The notes: a model not told the origin generated them from the sequence alone. Counted from the first letter of the stretch, positions 16,605-25,890 are shown. The stretch: 36,774 nt of DNA from Sphingobacteriales bacterium (GCA_024642285.1 JAHEBJ010000024.1:1-36774); one strand, 5' to 3'. Made by a program: numbers and translations.

Positions 16605-18290
16605 ATGGATAATTACCAAATTGCGGATAATTTCAGCCTTTTGAGCAAGTTAATGGACATTCATGCAGAAAATAATTTTAAGGCAAAATCCTACGCTTCG
16701 GCCGCATTTAATATCGAAAAATTGCCGATGCAATTAAGCGATACACCCAGAGAAAAAATTTCGGAGATAAGAGGGATTGGAGAATCATCGGCAAAAAAAA
16801 TTATTGAAATTTTAGACACCGGTGAGCTCACCGTATTAAAAGAGATGATAGAAAAAACACCAAAGGGTGTTATTGAAATGTTGAATATAAAAGGAATTGG
16901 CCCAAAAAAAATATCCACCATCTGGAGGGAAATGGAAATAGAAAGTATTGGAGAACTTTTATACGCCTGCCAGGAAAACAGGTTGAAGCTTTACAAAGGA
17001 TTTGGCGAAAAAACGCAGCAGAATGTTATTGAAACCATCGAGTTTTATCTAAGCCATCAGGGAAGCTATTTATACCCGCAAATTGAGGAAGTTGAGCCCC
17101 AGATTACCGCTTATCTGAACAAACTATTTTCGTCTGAAAACGTAAGAATTACCGGCGGCTTTAAAAGACAGCTGGAATTTGTTGATGAACTGGAATACGT
17201 GGTAAATAAGTCCAATGATGAGGTAAAACCAAAATTCCAGTCGGCCAACCCTCCGGAGCTATTGGAAGAAAACCCAGATAACCTGCTTTACAAGCTCCTG
17301 AATGGCTTAAAACTGCGTCTTTATACTGGCTCAAAAGCTTATAAACAACAAATATTTGAAACCAGCGGAAGTGATGAATTCAGGGAGGCCTTCAAGTCTG
17401 CCTTTCCAAAACCCGATTATTCTGTTATAACCGGAGATGATGATACCGGGATATTTAAAGCGGCGGGTATTAATTATATACCCGTCTGCGCAAGGGAATC
17501 TGCGAATATCATAAAAAAAGCAAAAGTATCTCCCCTACCTGAATTAATTCAGCCGGAAGATATAAAGGGTATTATACACAGCCATAGCAACTGGAGCGAT
17601 GGCAGCAATACCCTGGAAGAAATGGCCAACGCTGCCAAAGCGCAGGGATTTGAATACATGGTGATAAGCGATCATAGTAAAAGTGCTTTCTACGCTCAGG
17701 GTTTACACGAAGAAAAAATAAGTGCCCAACATGAGTTAATTGAAGAGTTGAATAGTAAACTCAAGGGGTTTAAAATATTCAAAAGCATTGAAAGCGATAT
17801 TTTATATGATGGCAGCCTTGATTATTCAAATGCTGTACTTGCTACTTTCGATCTTGTCATTGCATCGGTACATAGTATTTTAAAAATGACCGAAGAGAAA
17901 GCCATGCAACGCTTGATCACAGCAATAGAGAATCCCCATACAACCATTCTTGGACATATGACGGGGAGATTACTATTAAGCCGTAAAGGTTATCCGGTTG
18001 ATCATAAAAAAATTGTGGATGCATGTGCAGCAAATAATGTAGTAATTGAATTGAATGCGCATCCCAGCCGTTTAGATATCGACTGGCGGCATATTGACTA
18101 TGCATTGGAAAAAAATGTGATGATATCCATTGATCCGGATGCGCATAGTATTGAAGGATTTAAAGATACCCGCTTTGGTGTTTTATCGGCACAGAAAGCG
18201 CTGGTGACCAAAGAACAAAATCTGAGCAGTAAAGGACTTAAAGATTTTGAATCATTTATTAATGAAAGAAAAGCATCTAAAGGCATTTAA
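16605..18290 (+). CDS. polX: PolX-like protein: X-family polymerase region plus PHP exonuclease
   Basis: A 561-residue protein. Residues 1-150 hold helix-hairpin-helix DNA-binding motifs (IRGIGESSAKKI 55-66, IKGIGPKK 95-102). Residues 150-320 correspond to the X-family polymerase palm, but the catalytic GSxRR...DxD is replaced by GGFKRQLEFVDELE (184-197), with Glu at both Asp positions. The C-terminal PHP domain is intact: HSH (His325, His327), DHS (356-358), Glu396, His423, His451, and DPDAH (510-514). PolX enzymes fill gaps and trim 3' ends in base-excision repair. Here the 3'-5' nuclease is likely active and the polymerase doubtful. It is monocistronic or coupled to the following membrane protein gene (34 nt). 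Confidence 0.88.
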   Translation: MDNYQIADNFSLLSKLMDIHAENNFKAKSYASAAFNIEKLPMQLSDTPREKISEIRGIGESSAKKIIEILDTGELTVLKEMIEKTPKGVIEMLNIKGIGPKKISTIWREMEIESIGELLYACQENRLKLYKGFGEKTQQNVIETIEFYLSHQGSYLYPQIEEVEPQITAYLNKLFSSENVRITGGFKRQLEFVDELEYVVNKSNDEVKPKFQSANPPELLEENPDNLLYKLLNGLKLRLYTGSKAYKQQIFETSGSDEFREAFKSAFPKPDYSVITGDDDTGIFKAAGINYIPVCARESANIIKKAKVSPLPELIQPEDIKGIIHSHSNWSDGSNTLEEMANAAKAQGFEYMVISDHSKSAFYAQGLHEEKISAQHELIEELNSKLKGFKIFKSIESDILYDGSLDYSNAVLATFDLVIASVHSILKMTEEKAMQRLITAIENPHTTILGHMTGRLLLSRKGYPVDHKKIVDACAANNVVIELNAHPSRLDIDWRHIDYALEKNVMISIDPDAHSIEGFKDTRFGVLSAQKALVTKEQNLSSKGLKDFESFINERKASKGI

Positions 18291-18323
18291 TAAAAATCTA
18301 CCGATTTGATCGACAACTTACCG

Positions 18324-18983
18324 ATGTATATTAACATTGTCTTTGTACTGACGACTTTACTCACCGTTGTACTTTTTTACAAAGCAAGCAATCGTTCTGT
18401 TATGAGTTTACTGGTTATCAGTGCGTGGTTGCTCATTCAGGGAGGGTTGGCCTTTTCGGGGTTTTACGAGGTAATGGATGCTACGCCTCCGAGGTTTCCT
18501 TTAATCGCTGTTCCGGCTTTGATCTTTATTGCTTTTCTTTTTATAACTGCACCCGGCAGAAAATTTCTCGACAGTCTGGATAATGGCACATTAACCCTTT
18601 TGCATGTAGTAAGGGTTCCTGTGGAGGTATGCCTTTACTGGCTTTTCCTGAATAAAGCTATTCCCGAACTGATGACATTTGAAGGACGAAATTTTGATAT
18701 TGTTGCGGGCCTTACCGCACCAATTATATTCTACTTTGGATTTATAAAAAAGAAACTGAGCAATTCTATTTTATTGCTATGGAATTTTATTTGCCTTGGC
18801 CTCTTGTTAAATATTGTTGTAAATGCGATCTTATCGGTGCCGTCACGCTTTCAGCTATTTGCTTTTGAACAACCCAATACCGCAATCCTCTATTTCCCCT
18901 TCATTTGGCTACCGGCGATGGTGGTACCTTTGGTTTTACTGGCTCACCTGGTAAGCATACGAAAATTAATTTTAAAAAAATAA
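18324..18983 (+). CDS. Integral membrane protein, unknown function
   Basis: A 219-residue hydrophobic protein with about seven predicted membrane segments and short loops. I do not recognise the family. I chose the ATG at 18324 (MYINIVFVLTTLL). The frame also opens six codons earlier at a TTG (18306), 15 nt after the polX stop. The segment GFYEVMDATPPRFPLIAVPALIF and conserved-looking FLFITAPGRKFLDSLDN may help family assignment. It ends 9 nt from the stop of the converging sensor kinase gene. Confidence 0.6.
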   Translation: MYINIVFVLTTLLTVVLFYKASNRSVMSLLVISAWLLIQGGLAFSGFYEVMDATPPRFPLIAVPALIFIAFLFITAPGRKFLDSLDNGTLTLLHVVRVPVEVCLYWLFLNKAIPELMTFEGRNFDIVAGLTAPIIFYFGFIKKKLSNSILLLWNFICLGLLLNIVVNAILSVPSRFQLFAFEQPNTAILYFPFIWLPAMVVPLVLLAHLVSIRKLILKK

Positions 18984-18991
18984 ATGAAGGA

Positions 18992-21900
18992 TTACGTATG
19001 AACCGGAAGATCAACAAAAAAAGTTGAGCCCATGCCGGTTTCGGTCTCAAACCAGATGTTGCCTTTCAGTTGCTCCACAATACCCTTGCTCATGGCCAGT
19101 CCCAGCCCGGTTCCCGAAGTTTTGGTTGTAAAATTTGGCGTAAATATCTTATCCCGGAGATTTTCTTCTATGCCATTACCATTGTCTTTTATTTTAATCA
19201 ACACCCTTCCACCTTTTAATTCTTCGGTAATATCAATTTGAACAGTTCTATCTGCCGGTATTGCCTGCATAGCATTTAAGATAAGATTGGTAAACAACCG
19301 GTTTATATGTGTACGGTCAGCATTTACGATTACATTCTCTGTTGCCGGGTACCAATTGATATGGATCCTGTCGTCTATAGAATGCAGATCAATAATAAGT
19401 TTAATCACGTCGTTAAGATCAAATACCTCGTACTTAGGATTTCCAATATTTGCAAATTGACTGAACTCACCTGCAATATGATTGAGGTGTTCTATCTGTT
19501 CTACCAGTGTTTTAGCAACGTTGGCTGTAAGCTCTTCAATATTATCCGATTTACCAGCAATGGACTTCTGCAGGTATTGCAAACTCAGTTTCATTGGTGT
19601 GAGCGGATTTTTAATTTCATGTGCAACCTGCCTCGCCATTTCACGCCAGGCACCTTCACGTTCGCTTTTCGCAAGTGCTATTGCACTTTCATCAAGTTTA
19701 CCTACCATTTTATTATACTCTTTAACCAGTTCTCCAATTTCATCATCACGGTTCCACTCAATCGCCTCATTTATCCCGCCAAGGTTAACAGCTTTCATTT
19801 TTTCGCTGATGAAAGAAAACGAACGGGTTATACGGTTGGTTATGAATAATGCAACAATGCCGGCAATTAAAAATATAAAGGCATTCAGGTTGATAATGGT
19901 AACCAGAAAATTGGCGATCTCTTCCTGCAACTTACGTTCACTTGTAAAATAGGGAATGTTCAGATACGCATATTCACGGCCGTTTTCATCAATTACGGGC
20001 ACATAATTACTTACAAACTTCAGGCTGCCTATTTTTTCTTCCTTAAAAAACTGCACTTCCTTAAGCCTGTTTAAATGATAGTATGCTTCAGGGTCCATCC
20101 GTGTACTGATTATCCCTTTATTATACGGCAGCGGCAACGAAGAAACGTCAAGATTACCATCCAGATCGTAAAGATTAACATCCACTGCATGAATCTCAGA
20201 TATCTTATCGATCATTTTCTCCAGGTTTTGCCTGTACTCATCCGCATTTACTTCTGCTACATCACTGGTCCTGGTAACCTCCGAAAGCGAAACTCTTACT
20301 TCGTTTTCCATTACATGAATAACCCTGCTTAATTTTTCACGGTTACTGTTTTGATACCGGCTTATAAAAAATAATATGGTAGCAAAACCAATCACCAAAA
20401 ACGAAAGTAAGCTCACAAAAATTACTGTGCCATGAATCTGATTTCGGATGCTGAGCTGCCAGTAATATTTAAAGCGTTCTTTCCGGAACCTTGCCCTGAC
20501 AGTTGTTTGAATGGTCCAAAACAATCCGGTTACCAGTAAGAATGCACAGAAGAGATATGAAAACAAAGTGATAGACTCTATAAACATTTTGTTCTCCTTG
20601 GCAATGATCACTACTTTTTGCGGGCCAGCTTTATACCATAATTCATCGTGGCCCTTACGGGCGTAAGTAACATATTCTGTTTTAGGTATCTGCGCTGCAG
20701 TAAGACGGGTTGCAAAAGCATAATCATTATGGCTGTTTATTAATTGAAGATTATTATATACTGCAAATGCGTACACCGGCGAGTTCTCAATATCATTTTC
20801 CTTCCCTTTTGAAAATAGCTCAAGATTTAACGCATCTGTTTTATACTTTTTTGGATTAGCTAAAACAAAAACAAAGCCCAGCGTATCGCCGTCGAAATCG
20901 GTAACCGTCTTACGGCTGATATAGCTGAAACGATCGTACGACTCATCGTAATAAAAAAGATCAGGAATATTGGTTGATTTAGACTGTGCATTTAAAACCG
21001 CATTCAAATCATTAAAACCAATACTGTCTTTATTAAACAAGGGAGTTTCATCCCTGTTAAATGTATAAACTTTTGTTTCATACTTATTTGTATAGCCCGA
21101 AAAATTGCCACTCACCAGGCTGTCTTTAAAAAACTGGTTATCCTTTTCATTTTGAAAACGGCTAAAATTTACTGCCAGGTATTCGTTTCTGAACTCTGTA
21201 AGTAAAGTATTTAATAATGTTTCGCTGGCCGGATCGGCTTTGGTGGCGAGTATTTCAGCATAATGTTCACGGTTTCGCAACTCCTTCTTACTGTTTTCCA
21301 AAACTATTATGCCGGTTATAGTTAACGAAAAAAAGAAGAGCCAGAAAATAAGCAGACTGGAATTGATCTTCTTTATATTCAATGTGAGATTATCCCGATG
21401 CAATAGCAGCAGGTAAATAATAAGCCAGGCTAATATCAACAGCTCAAAACCGGCATTGGCAATACTTAGCTGAATAGTTAAATAAGCCAGACCAAATATT
21501 GCTACCAATAAATACAGGCCGGGAAAATATTTTGGAAACAATGGCTGTATTAAATAAATCAAAAGATGAGTAAGTAAAAAATACCCTATGGCTATGCAGC
21601 ACAAAACGATAAAGCCGGTTACGCTGTAAATATTAAGCGTAAAAAAATTGATCACATCAAATGAAATCTGCGAATCGGCCACCATGCTGCGTATTATTTG
21701 ACCAGACGCAAAAGTGGCCGCCAACAACAGGATGGTTACAGCAATCAGCATCACCCATCGGTACCGCTGTTTATTTGTTTTTACTGTAGTTTTCTTTTCC
21801 TGAATTTTATTATAAACAAACAGAATAACCCAGGTAAACAAAAAGGCATTGATCAATAAATCGCCAAGGGAGCGTAAAACAATATTAGATCCATAGACCG

Positions 21901-22738
21901 TTGGGTCAAACAATTCAAACTGCCTGAAATTAATGGGTACCGGGAAATAATAACTCAGCCACCGCAATGCAATGAGTACCGGGATCAAAAATAATAGTGC
22001 TTTTTTTAACCCTGAGTTTGTTGCCATTCTGGAAGCCAGCAAATGAATGAACAATAAAACGGCTAAAGCTGCAAGCAGTCGCAACCCAATAGCAATCGGG
22101 TTGCTTTTAGTCTTTATGCTTCCCGGTTTTTCAGACAGATAAAATAAATTATTGCCATTGGCTGATCGTACTGCAACAGAAGTTGGCTGCTCAGCAATAT
22201 CATATTTTCGTTCTATCTCTTTGCCCGCAACAAAATTATTTTTGAGATACTGATTGTTTACAAAATACTCCCATTTAACAGGAATAAGTGCCACGGTTAT
22301 ACTGGTCTCTGTGGTTTGTTTTCGCCAAACATAAAAACCGTTTTGAAGTTGGGTAAAACCAACATTGGCGCTATTATTAAGTATGCCGGTAGATGGCAAA
22401 ACTGTCTGGGTGTTCCAGAAGATGAGTTTTTGTAATCCAATATCGTTAACAAAATACCTGAACAGGAAATATTCTTTCTTAACCAATTGGTCCAGCTCAG
22501 CAGAATTAAATTTATCATCATTCAGTTTTTGAATAAGTTGCGTGCTCTTTAAAAGCGACTCAAAATCTGTTTCGTGCTTTTGAATGTATTTCTCAAGCTG
22601 ACCCTGAACTGATTTAGCAGAAGTGCTAGTCGTCCAGTAATTTTTGATGATGAATGAAAAAGTAATAAAGCAAGCCGCAATTATCAGCAGATAACTGTTC
22701 TTAAACAAAAGATGCTTATAAGAAATTTTATTTTGCAA
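18992..22738 (-). CDS. Very large membrane sensor histidine kinase (HAMP, HisKA, HATPase)
   Basis: A 1248-residue sensor kinase. A first membrane helix (about 12-30) and a periplasmic region (30-200) precede a block of several membrane helices (about 210-470). A second extracytoplasmic region (about 480-720), two further helices bracketing another sensory segment (to about 965), HAMP, HisKA with phospho-acceptor His1040 in ARQVAHEIKNPLTPMK, and HATPase (NAMQA N box, DNGNGI, GTGLGLAMSKG) follow. The NPLTPMK box resembles NtrY-type kinases. The frame has no ATG near its 5' end; TTG at 22738, right after a TAA, is the best start. It lies 13 nt after mazG. No response regulator is adjacent. Confidence 0.9.
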   Translation of the reverse strand: MQNKISYKHLLFKNSYLLIIAACFITFSFIIKNYWTTSTSAKSVQGQLEKYIQKHETDFESLLKSTQLIQKLNDDKFNSAELDQLVKKEYFLFRYFVNDIGLQKLIFWNTQTVLPSTGILNNSANVGFTQLQNGFYVWRKQTTETSITVALIPVKWEYFVNNQYLKNNFVAGKEIERKYDIAEQPTSVAVRSANGNNLFYLSEKPGSIKTKSNPIAIGLRLLAALAVLLFIHLLASRMATNSGLKKALLFLIPVLIALRWLSYYFPVPINFRQFELFDPTVYGSNIVLRSLGDLLINAFLFTWVILFVYNKIQEKKTTVKTNKQRYRWVMLIAVTILLLAATFASGQIIRSMVADSQISFDVINFFTLNIYSVTGFIVLCCIAIGYFLLTHLLIYLIQPLFPKYFPGLYLLVAIFGLAYLTIQLSIANAGFELLILAWLIIYLLLLHRDNLTLNIKKINSSLLIFWLFFFSLTITGIIVLENSKKELRNREHYAEILATKADPASETLLNTLLTEFRNEYLAVNFSRFQNEKDNQFFKDSLVSGNFSGYTNKYETKVYTFNRDETPLFNKDSIGFNDLNAVLNAQSKSTNIPDLFYYDESYDRFSYISRKTVTDFDGDTLGFVFVLANPKKYKTDALNLELFSKGKENDIENSPVYAFAVYNNLQLINSHNDYAFATRLTAAQIPKTEYVTYARKGHDELWYKAGPQKVVIIAKENKMFIESITLFSYLFCAFLLVTGLFWTIQTTVRARFRKERFKYYWQLSIRNQIHGTVIFVSLLSFLVIGFATILFFISRYQNSNREKLSRVIHVMENEVRVSLSEVTRTSDVAEVNADEYRQNLEKMIDKISEIHAVDVNLYDLDGNLDVSSLPLPYNKGIISTRMDPEAYYHLNRLKEVQFFKEEKIGSLKFVSNYVPVIDENGREYAYLNIPYFTSERKLQEEIANFLVTIINLNAFIFLIAGIVALFITNRITRSFSFISEKMKAVNLGGINEAIEWNRDDEIGELVKEYNKMVGKLDESAIALAKSEREGAWREMARQVAHEIKNPLTPMKLSLQYLQKSIAGKSDNIEELTANVAKTLVEQIEHLNHIAGEFSQFANIGNPKYEVFDLNDVIKLIIDLHSIDDRIHINWYPATENVIVNADRTHINRLFTNLILNAMQAIPADRTVQIDITEELKGGRVLIKIKDNGNGIEENLRDKIFTPNFTTKTSGTGLGLAMSKGIVEQLKGNIWFETETGMGSTFFVDLPVHT

Positions 22739-22751
22739 TTATAGGATTGAG

Positions 22752-23522
22752 CTATTTTTGTCTTTTTATTTTGTTCCAGATACTGTCCATTTCATCCAAC
22801 GTCATTTCATGCAGTTGCTTTCCACTACCTATTGCCTCTTTTTCCATTTTTGAAAACCTGTCTATAAATTTTTTATTGGTCCGCTCAAGTGCATTGTCAG
22901 CATCTACCTGCAAAAACCTTGCAAAATTTACCAAAGAGAAAAAAACATCACCCAATTCATCTTCCATTTTGGCGGAATCACCTGTTTCGATGGCTTCAAA
23001 CAACTCTTTTTTCTCCTCCTCCACCTTTTCCCAAACCTGCTCCTTGGTATCCCATTCAAAACCCACTTGTTTGGCCTTTTCCTGTAAGCGCATGGCTTTT
23101 ACCATGGATGGCAGTGCTTTTGGAACACCGCTTAAAATAGATTTTTTCCCTTCTTTCAGTTTCAGCTTTTCCCAGTTCTTTTTAACATCTTCTTCATCGT
23201 TAACGTGTGTATCGCTGTAAATATGCGGATGCCGGTGAATCAATTTATCGCAAACGCCATTGATCACCTCATCCAATGTGAACTGTTTTTGCTCAGCTCC
23301 AATCTTTGCATAAAAGACAATATGCAGTAAGATATCTCCCAATTCTTCTTTAATGCTTTGCCAGTCGCTGTCTGTAATTGCATCAGCCAGTTCATAGGTT
23401 TCTTCAATTGTTAACTGCCGCAGCGTGTGGATGGTTTGCTTTTTATCCCATGGACATTGTTCTCTTAATTCGTCCATAATTTTTACCAAACGACTAAAAG
23501 CGTTATTATTTTCATTGGGCAT
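22752..23522 (-). CDS. mazG: MazG, nucleoside triphosphate pyrophosphohydrolase
   Basis: MazG hydrolyses (d)NTPs to NMP and pyrophosphate, a house-cleaning role. The protein has two MazG repeats. The first holds LTIEETYELADAI and EELGDILLHIVFY (about residues 38-70), the second EEKKELFEAIETGD and EDELGDVFFSLVNFARF; the EExxE and ExxD metal ligands are present in both. CPWD near the N-terminus is typical. The chosen start is the ATG at 23522 (256 residues); the longer frame starts with TTG inside the stop of the preceding gene. Only 2 nt separate the DUF3667 stop from this ATG, so the genes are probably translationally coupled. Confidence 0.95.
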   Translation of the reverse strand: MPNENNNAFSRLVKIMDELREQCPWDKKQTIHTLRQLTIEETYELADAITDSDWQSIKEELGDILLHIVFYAKIGAEQKQFTLDEVINGVCDKLIHRHPHIYSDTHVNDEEDVKKNWEKLKLKEGKKSILSGVPKALPSMVKAMRLQEKAKQVGFEWDTKEQVWEKVEEEKKELFEAIETGDSAKMEDELGDVFFSLVNFARFLQVDADNALERTNKKFIDRFSKMEKEAIGSGKQLHEMTLDEMDSIWNKIKRQK

Positions 23523-23524
23523 AA

Positions 23525-24586
23525 TCAAATTTTAAAAAATGAGAACAGGATGATTCCAATAAATAAGAACATAATGGTTATTAGGATCAACAAACAAAAA
23601 ATGAGAAACTTGAATACCGTTTTTGCTCTCCGCTGCTGATAAAAATTACGCATTGCCTTATACAGATAGAACAATAACCCAAAAGCCAGCGCCACTTGCA
23701 AAAAGGTGATAGCACCCCAATTTACCCAGCTGTTTAATTTACCGAGTCCAAAAATAACTATCATGCCGATGAAACAAAATATGTAGTAATGAATACTAAA
23801 AATGCCATGATTCACATAGTAATAATCCTTCCGGCGGATATACAGCAATTTCAGAATAAAGGCAAATAGCGGCAGTAAAATAAACAACATTTGGGGCAGA
23901 CTATGCAACATTACATTGCCAATAGCTCCCAGAGTTGCCTTAGGATTATCTCTGAATTTCTCATTAATTTCAATTTCACGATAAATAAATCGTCGCTTAA
24001 TCCAACCATCCTTCACTACGCCCGATTCCAATAAAGAATCATATTGTGCCTTGCTCTTGTATCTTCCGTTTGAAAAATGAATTCCAGATTTTGCTGAAGT
24101 ACTATCAAAGTATTTCTTAAAATCGTCTCTTTTCATGGGCGCAGCAGGTTTGCCATCTTCCTTATTTAAAGCGGTCGTAAATTCATCAAAGGCCAGCGAA
24201 TCAAGCGCTCTTACCTGATCAAAGGTTTTACCATTCAATGTAATACTGCTTTGAATGTTGTTATTCTTTATTTTAAAGACCGAAAAAAACAGTAAAAAGA
24301 AAAAAGCCGATGTAAATATGTACATCTTCACAGGGTTAACATAACTGGCCCTGCGCCCTATCATGTATTCTTTAGAAGCAAAACCCGGTTTTACAATAAG
24401 GTATTTAAGAGTGCTGAAAAACTTCCCGTCAAAATGGGTAATATCTTTAAAAAAATGGGCAATCAGGTGCCAGACAGTTTCCTTGGTTTCAATATTTTCC
24501 TGTCCGCAGTTCTGGCAATACCTGCCCTGTACTTCAGTATTGCAATTCAAACAGTTTTTTTCAAGCCTTTCTCTTAAATGGCTCAT
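23525..24586 (-). CDS. DUF3667 zinc-ribbon membrane protein
   Basis: A 353-residue protein starting with a zinc ribbon: Cys12-x2-Cys15 and Cys24-x2-Cys27, the second in the typical YCQNCGQ. This is followed by WHLIAHFFKDITHFDGKFFSTLKYLIVKPGFASKEYMIGRRASYVNPVKMYIFTS, split here only for reading (the block spans about 39-92), which is the DUF3667 signature. A membrane segment near 90-105, a long charged extracytoplasmic or cytoplasmic stretch (105-220) and three or four membrane segments at the C-terminus follow. Function is not known. It heads the DUF3667-mazG-kinase run and is divergent from the secreted YD-like gene. Confidence 0.85.
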   Translation of the reverse strand: MSHLRERLEKNCLNCNTEVQGRYCQNCGQENIETKETVWHLIAHFFKDITHFDGKFFSTLKYLIVKPGFASKEYMIGRRASYVNPVKMYIFTSAFFFLLFFSVFKIKNNNIQSSITLNGKTFDQVRALDSLAFDEFTTALNKEDGKPAAPMKRDDFKKYFDSTSAKSGIHFSNGRYKSKAQYDSLLESGVVKDGWIKRRFIYREIEINEKFRDNPKATLGAIGNVMLHSLPQMLFILLPLFAFILKLLYIRRKDYYYVNHGIFSIHYYIFCFIGMIVIFGLGKLNSWVNWGAITFLQVALAFGLLFYLYKAMRNFYQQRRAKTVFKFLIFCLLILITIMFLFIGIILFSFFKI

Positions 24587-24665
24587 ACGCTTTAGTTTTG
24601 TTAAAAATAATAAAGTTTCAGGGTTTATTCAGTGAATGATACAATTTCGGTTGACAAACATGCAT

Positions 24666-24673
24666 TACTTTTG
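24666..24673 (+). promoter_or_regulatory. Promoter -7 element of the secreted YD-like gene
   Basis: TACTTTTG matches TAnnTTTG exactly and lies 18 nt before the ATG at 24692. It shows that the upstream in-frame ATG at 24632 is not the start. Confidence 0.5.
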
Positions 24674-24691
24674 AAAAAAGAAAATCCTATA

Positions 24692-25525
24692 ATGAAAAGA
24701 ATTTTTTTCTGTTTACTTGTGTTGCTGACCGGAGGCTATTCGGCAACAGCCCAATACTATTACACCGATATTGTGAATAATAAACAAGTGATGGCAGAAT
24801 TGGCTGTTCTAAAGGAGAAAAAGATCAAAGGGATAAAGGTAATTTCCCTGGAGTCGACTGGCGAGGAAAGCGAAGGATTTACCTGCCAGAAAAAAATAAA
24901 CAGGGATTTTACCGAAGTGGAAATATTTACTGCCACCGATGAATCTTACCCCAATACATTTACTTCTTATTTTGATAAAGCAGGATTGTTGACCAAAACA
25001 ATTGATTCATCCGAAGCCGGTGCAACCACAATAAATTATTCGTACGACGGTTCCCAAAAACTGATTGCTGTTGTTTCATCAAAACATTTTGCCACTGATG
25101 ATGATGCAGGGATTGTAACCGAAGAGCACCTGTACGATTACGATGCTGCTGGACTTCTTAAAAATATGACACTGATCAAAAACAAACTGGATACTACCTT
25201 ATATGCATTTGAAGCAGATGAAAATGGCAATATCATTATTGAAAAAAATGCAAAAACATCTGAAGTATACTACTACTATTACGATGCTAAAAACCGGATG
25301 ACTGAAATTGTGCACCGGTATAACTTTCAGAAAAACCTGTTTACCGAAACAGCTTTCGAATATAATAATTCAGGACTTGTATCTAAAATGGTAACATCAG
25401 AAAAAGAGGGAGCTTATTATTTTACCTGGCGTTATGTTTATGAAGATGGATTACGCAGTACGGAACGGTGCTATTCAAAAGAGGGACGCATCATGGGTTC
25501 GGTTGAATACTTGTACAAGAAATAA
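24692..25525 (+). CDS. Secreted protein with YD/RHS-like repeats
   Basis: A 277-residue exported protein. The start at 24692 gives a clean signal peptide, MKRIFFCLLVLLTGGYSATA, with likely cleavage before QYYY. From about residue 85 on there are repeated strands of the YD type: YDYDAAGLLKNM, FEADENGNIIIEK, YYYDAKNRMTEI, FEYNNSGLVSKM and YEDGLRSTERCY. These resemble the short YD/RHS-like repeats of many Bacteroidota surface proteins, which form beta structures. No enzyme motif, lipobox or C-terminal sorting domain is visible. It is monocistronic, with a terminator hairpin 18 nt after its stop. Confidence 0.65.
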   Translation: MKRIFFCLLVLLTGGYSATAQYYYTDIVNNKQVMAELAVLKEKKIKGIKVISLESTGEESEGFTCQKKINRDFTEVEIFTATDESYPNTFTSYFDKAGLLTKTIDSSEAGATTINYSYDGSQKLIAVVSSKHFATDDDAGIVTEEHLYDYDAAGLLKNMTLIKNKLDTTLYAFEADENGNIIIEKNAKTSEVYYYYYDAKNRMTEIVHRYNFQKNLFTETAFEYNNSGLVSKMVTSEKEGAYYFTWRYVYEDGLRSTERCYSKEGRIMGSVEYLYKK

Positions 25526-25541
25526 CCAGAATTTTTATTAG

Positions 25542-25586
25542 ATAAAAAAAGCGACAATCTCTTGTCGCTTTTTTTTGTACTCGGGA
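25542..25586 (-). repeat. Distal copy of the 45-bp tRNA-end/terminator repeat
   Basis: Identical over 45 bp to 25896-25940. It contains the whole GCGACAA/TTGTCGC terminator hairpin plus the last bases (CCCGAGTAC) of the tRNA-Leu acceptor arm. Similarity to the tRNA continues, weaker, to about 25637. It also ends the secreted YD-like gene on the plus strand. Confidence 0.9.
25544..25576. terminator. Bidirectional terminator between the YD-like gene and the GIY-YIG gene
   Basis: A7-GCGACAA, loop TCTC, TTGTCGC-T8. It can act on both strands and closes the two converging genes. Confidence 0.8.
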
Positions 25587-25637
25587 CCCCGATTGAATCG
25601 GGGCACTCACAATGCTGCGAACAGGACTATCATTTAA
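25577..25637 (-). other. Decayed copy of the tRNA-Leu(UAA) 3' half
   Basis: On the minus strand it starts with CTTAAA (anticodon-loop sequence, also the last codons of the GIY-YIG gene), then TCCTGTTCGCAGCATTGTGAGTG, and ends TCCCGAGTAC. These blocks match the intact tRNA at 25931-25985. Between them the T arm is replaced by the palindrome CCCCGATTCAATCGGGG. There is no 5' half, so it is not a functional tRNA. Confidence 0.75.
25587..25603. repeat. CCCCGATT/AATCGGGG palindrome
   Basis: Perfect 8-bp arms around one base, sitting in the T-arm position of the decayed tRNA copy. A related TCCCGA/TCGGGA hairpin is at 26166-26182, beside the tRNA-Gly fragment. Confidence 0.6.
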
Positions 25638-25887
25638 GTTCGCTCTTCGAATCAATAAGAGATTTTATATAAATTCTGCTTTTCACCTTCTTAATTGCTA
25701 ACTCTCTGCGACTTGCTTCTATTCTCGTTTTAAAAGTTTCAAAATACACCAGACGCCATGGAGGATACTTCTTCGTTGAACTAACTTTTTTTGTATTGTG
25801 ACGCTCAAGTCTCTTCTCCAGATTTTCGCTATGGCCGATATAATAACGGTCAAAATTTTCAGAATATAAGATGTAAGTAAAAAACAT
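25630..25887 (-). CDS. Small GIY-YIG nuclease
   Basis: An 85-residue single-domain GIY-YIG protein. Visible motifs are FTYILYSENFDRYYIGHS (residues 3-20, the GIY...YIG pair in variant form), Arg26 in EKRLERHN (24-31), and the glutamates in TRIEASRRELAIKK (54-67). This is the UvrC-N/Slx1-like type with no DNA-binding partner domain. I chose the ATG at 25887; the open frame continues upstream only because it reads through the tRNA-Leu terminator and tRNA. A TATTTTTG -7 element at 25891-25898 almost touches this ATG. The last codons (ELK) are made from the decayed tRNA copy. Homing-type or repair-type activity is possible; neither is shown. Confidence 0.85.
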   Translation of the reverse strand: MFFTYILYSENFDRYYIGHSENLEKRLERHNTKKVSSTKKYPPWRLVYFETFKTRIEASRRELAIKKVKSRIYIKSLIDSKSELK

Positions 25888-25890
25888 ATT

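Noticed and set aside
24632..24691. Upstream in-frame ATG of the secreted YD-like gene
   Set aside because: The -7 element at 24666-24673 lies inside it and the signal peptide begins at 24692.
25577..25637. A third tRNA gene
   Set aside because: Only a 3' half is present, with no 5' half or D arm, and the T arm is replaced by a palindrome.
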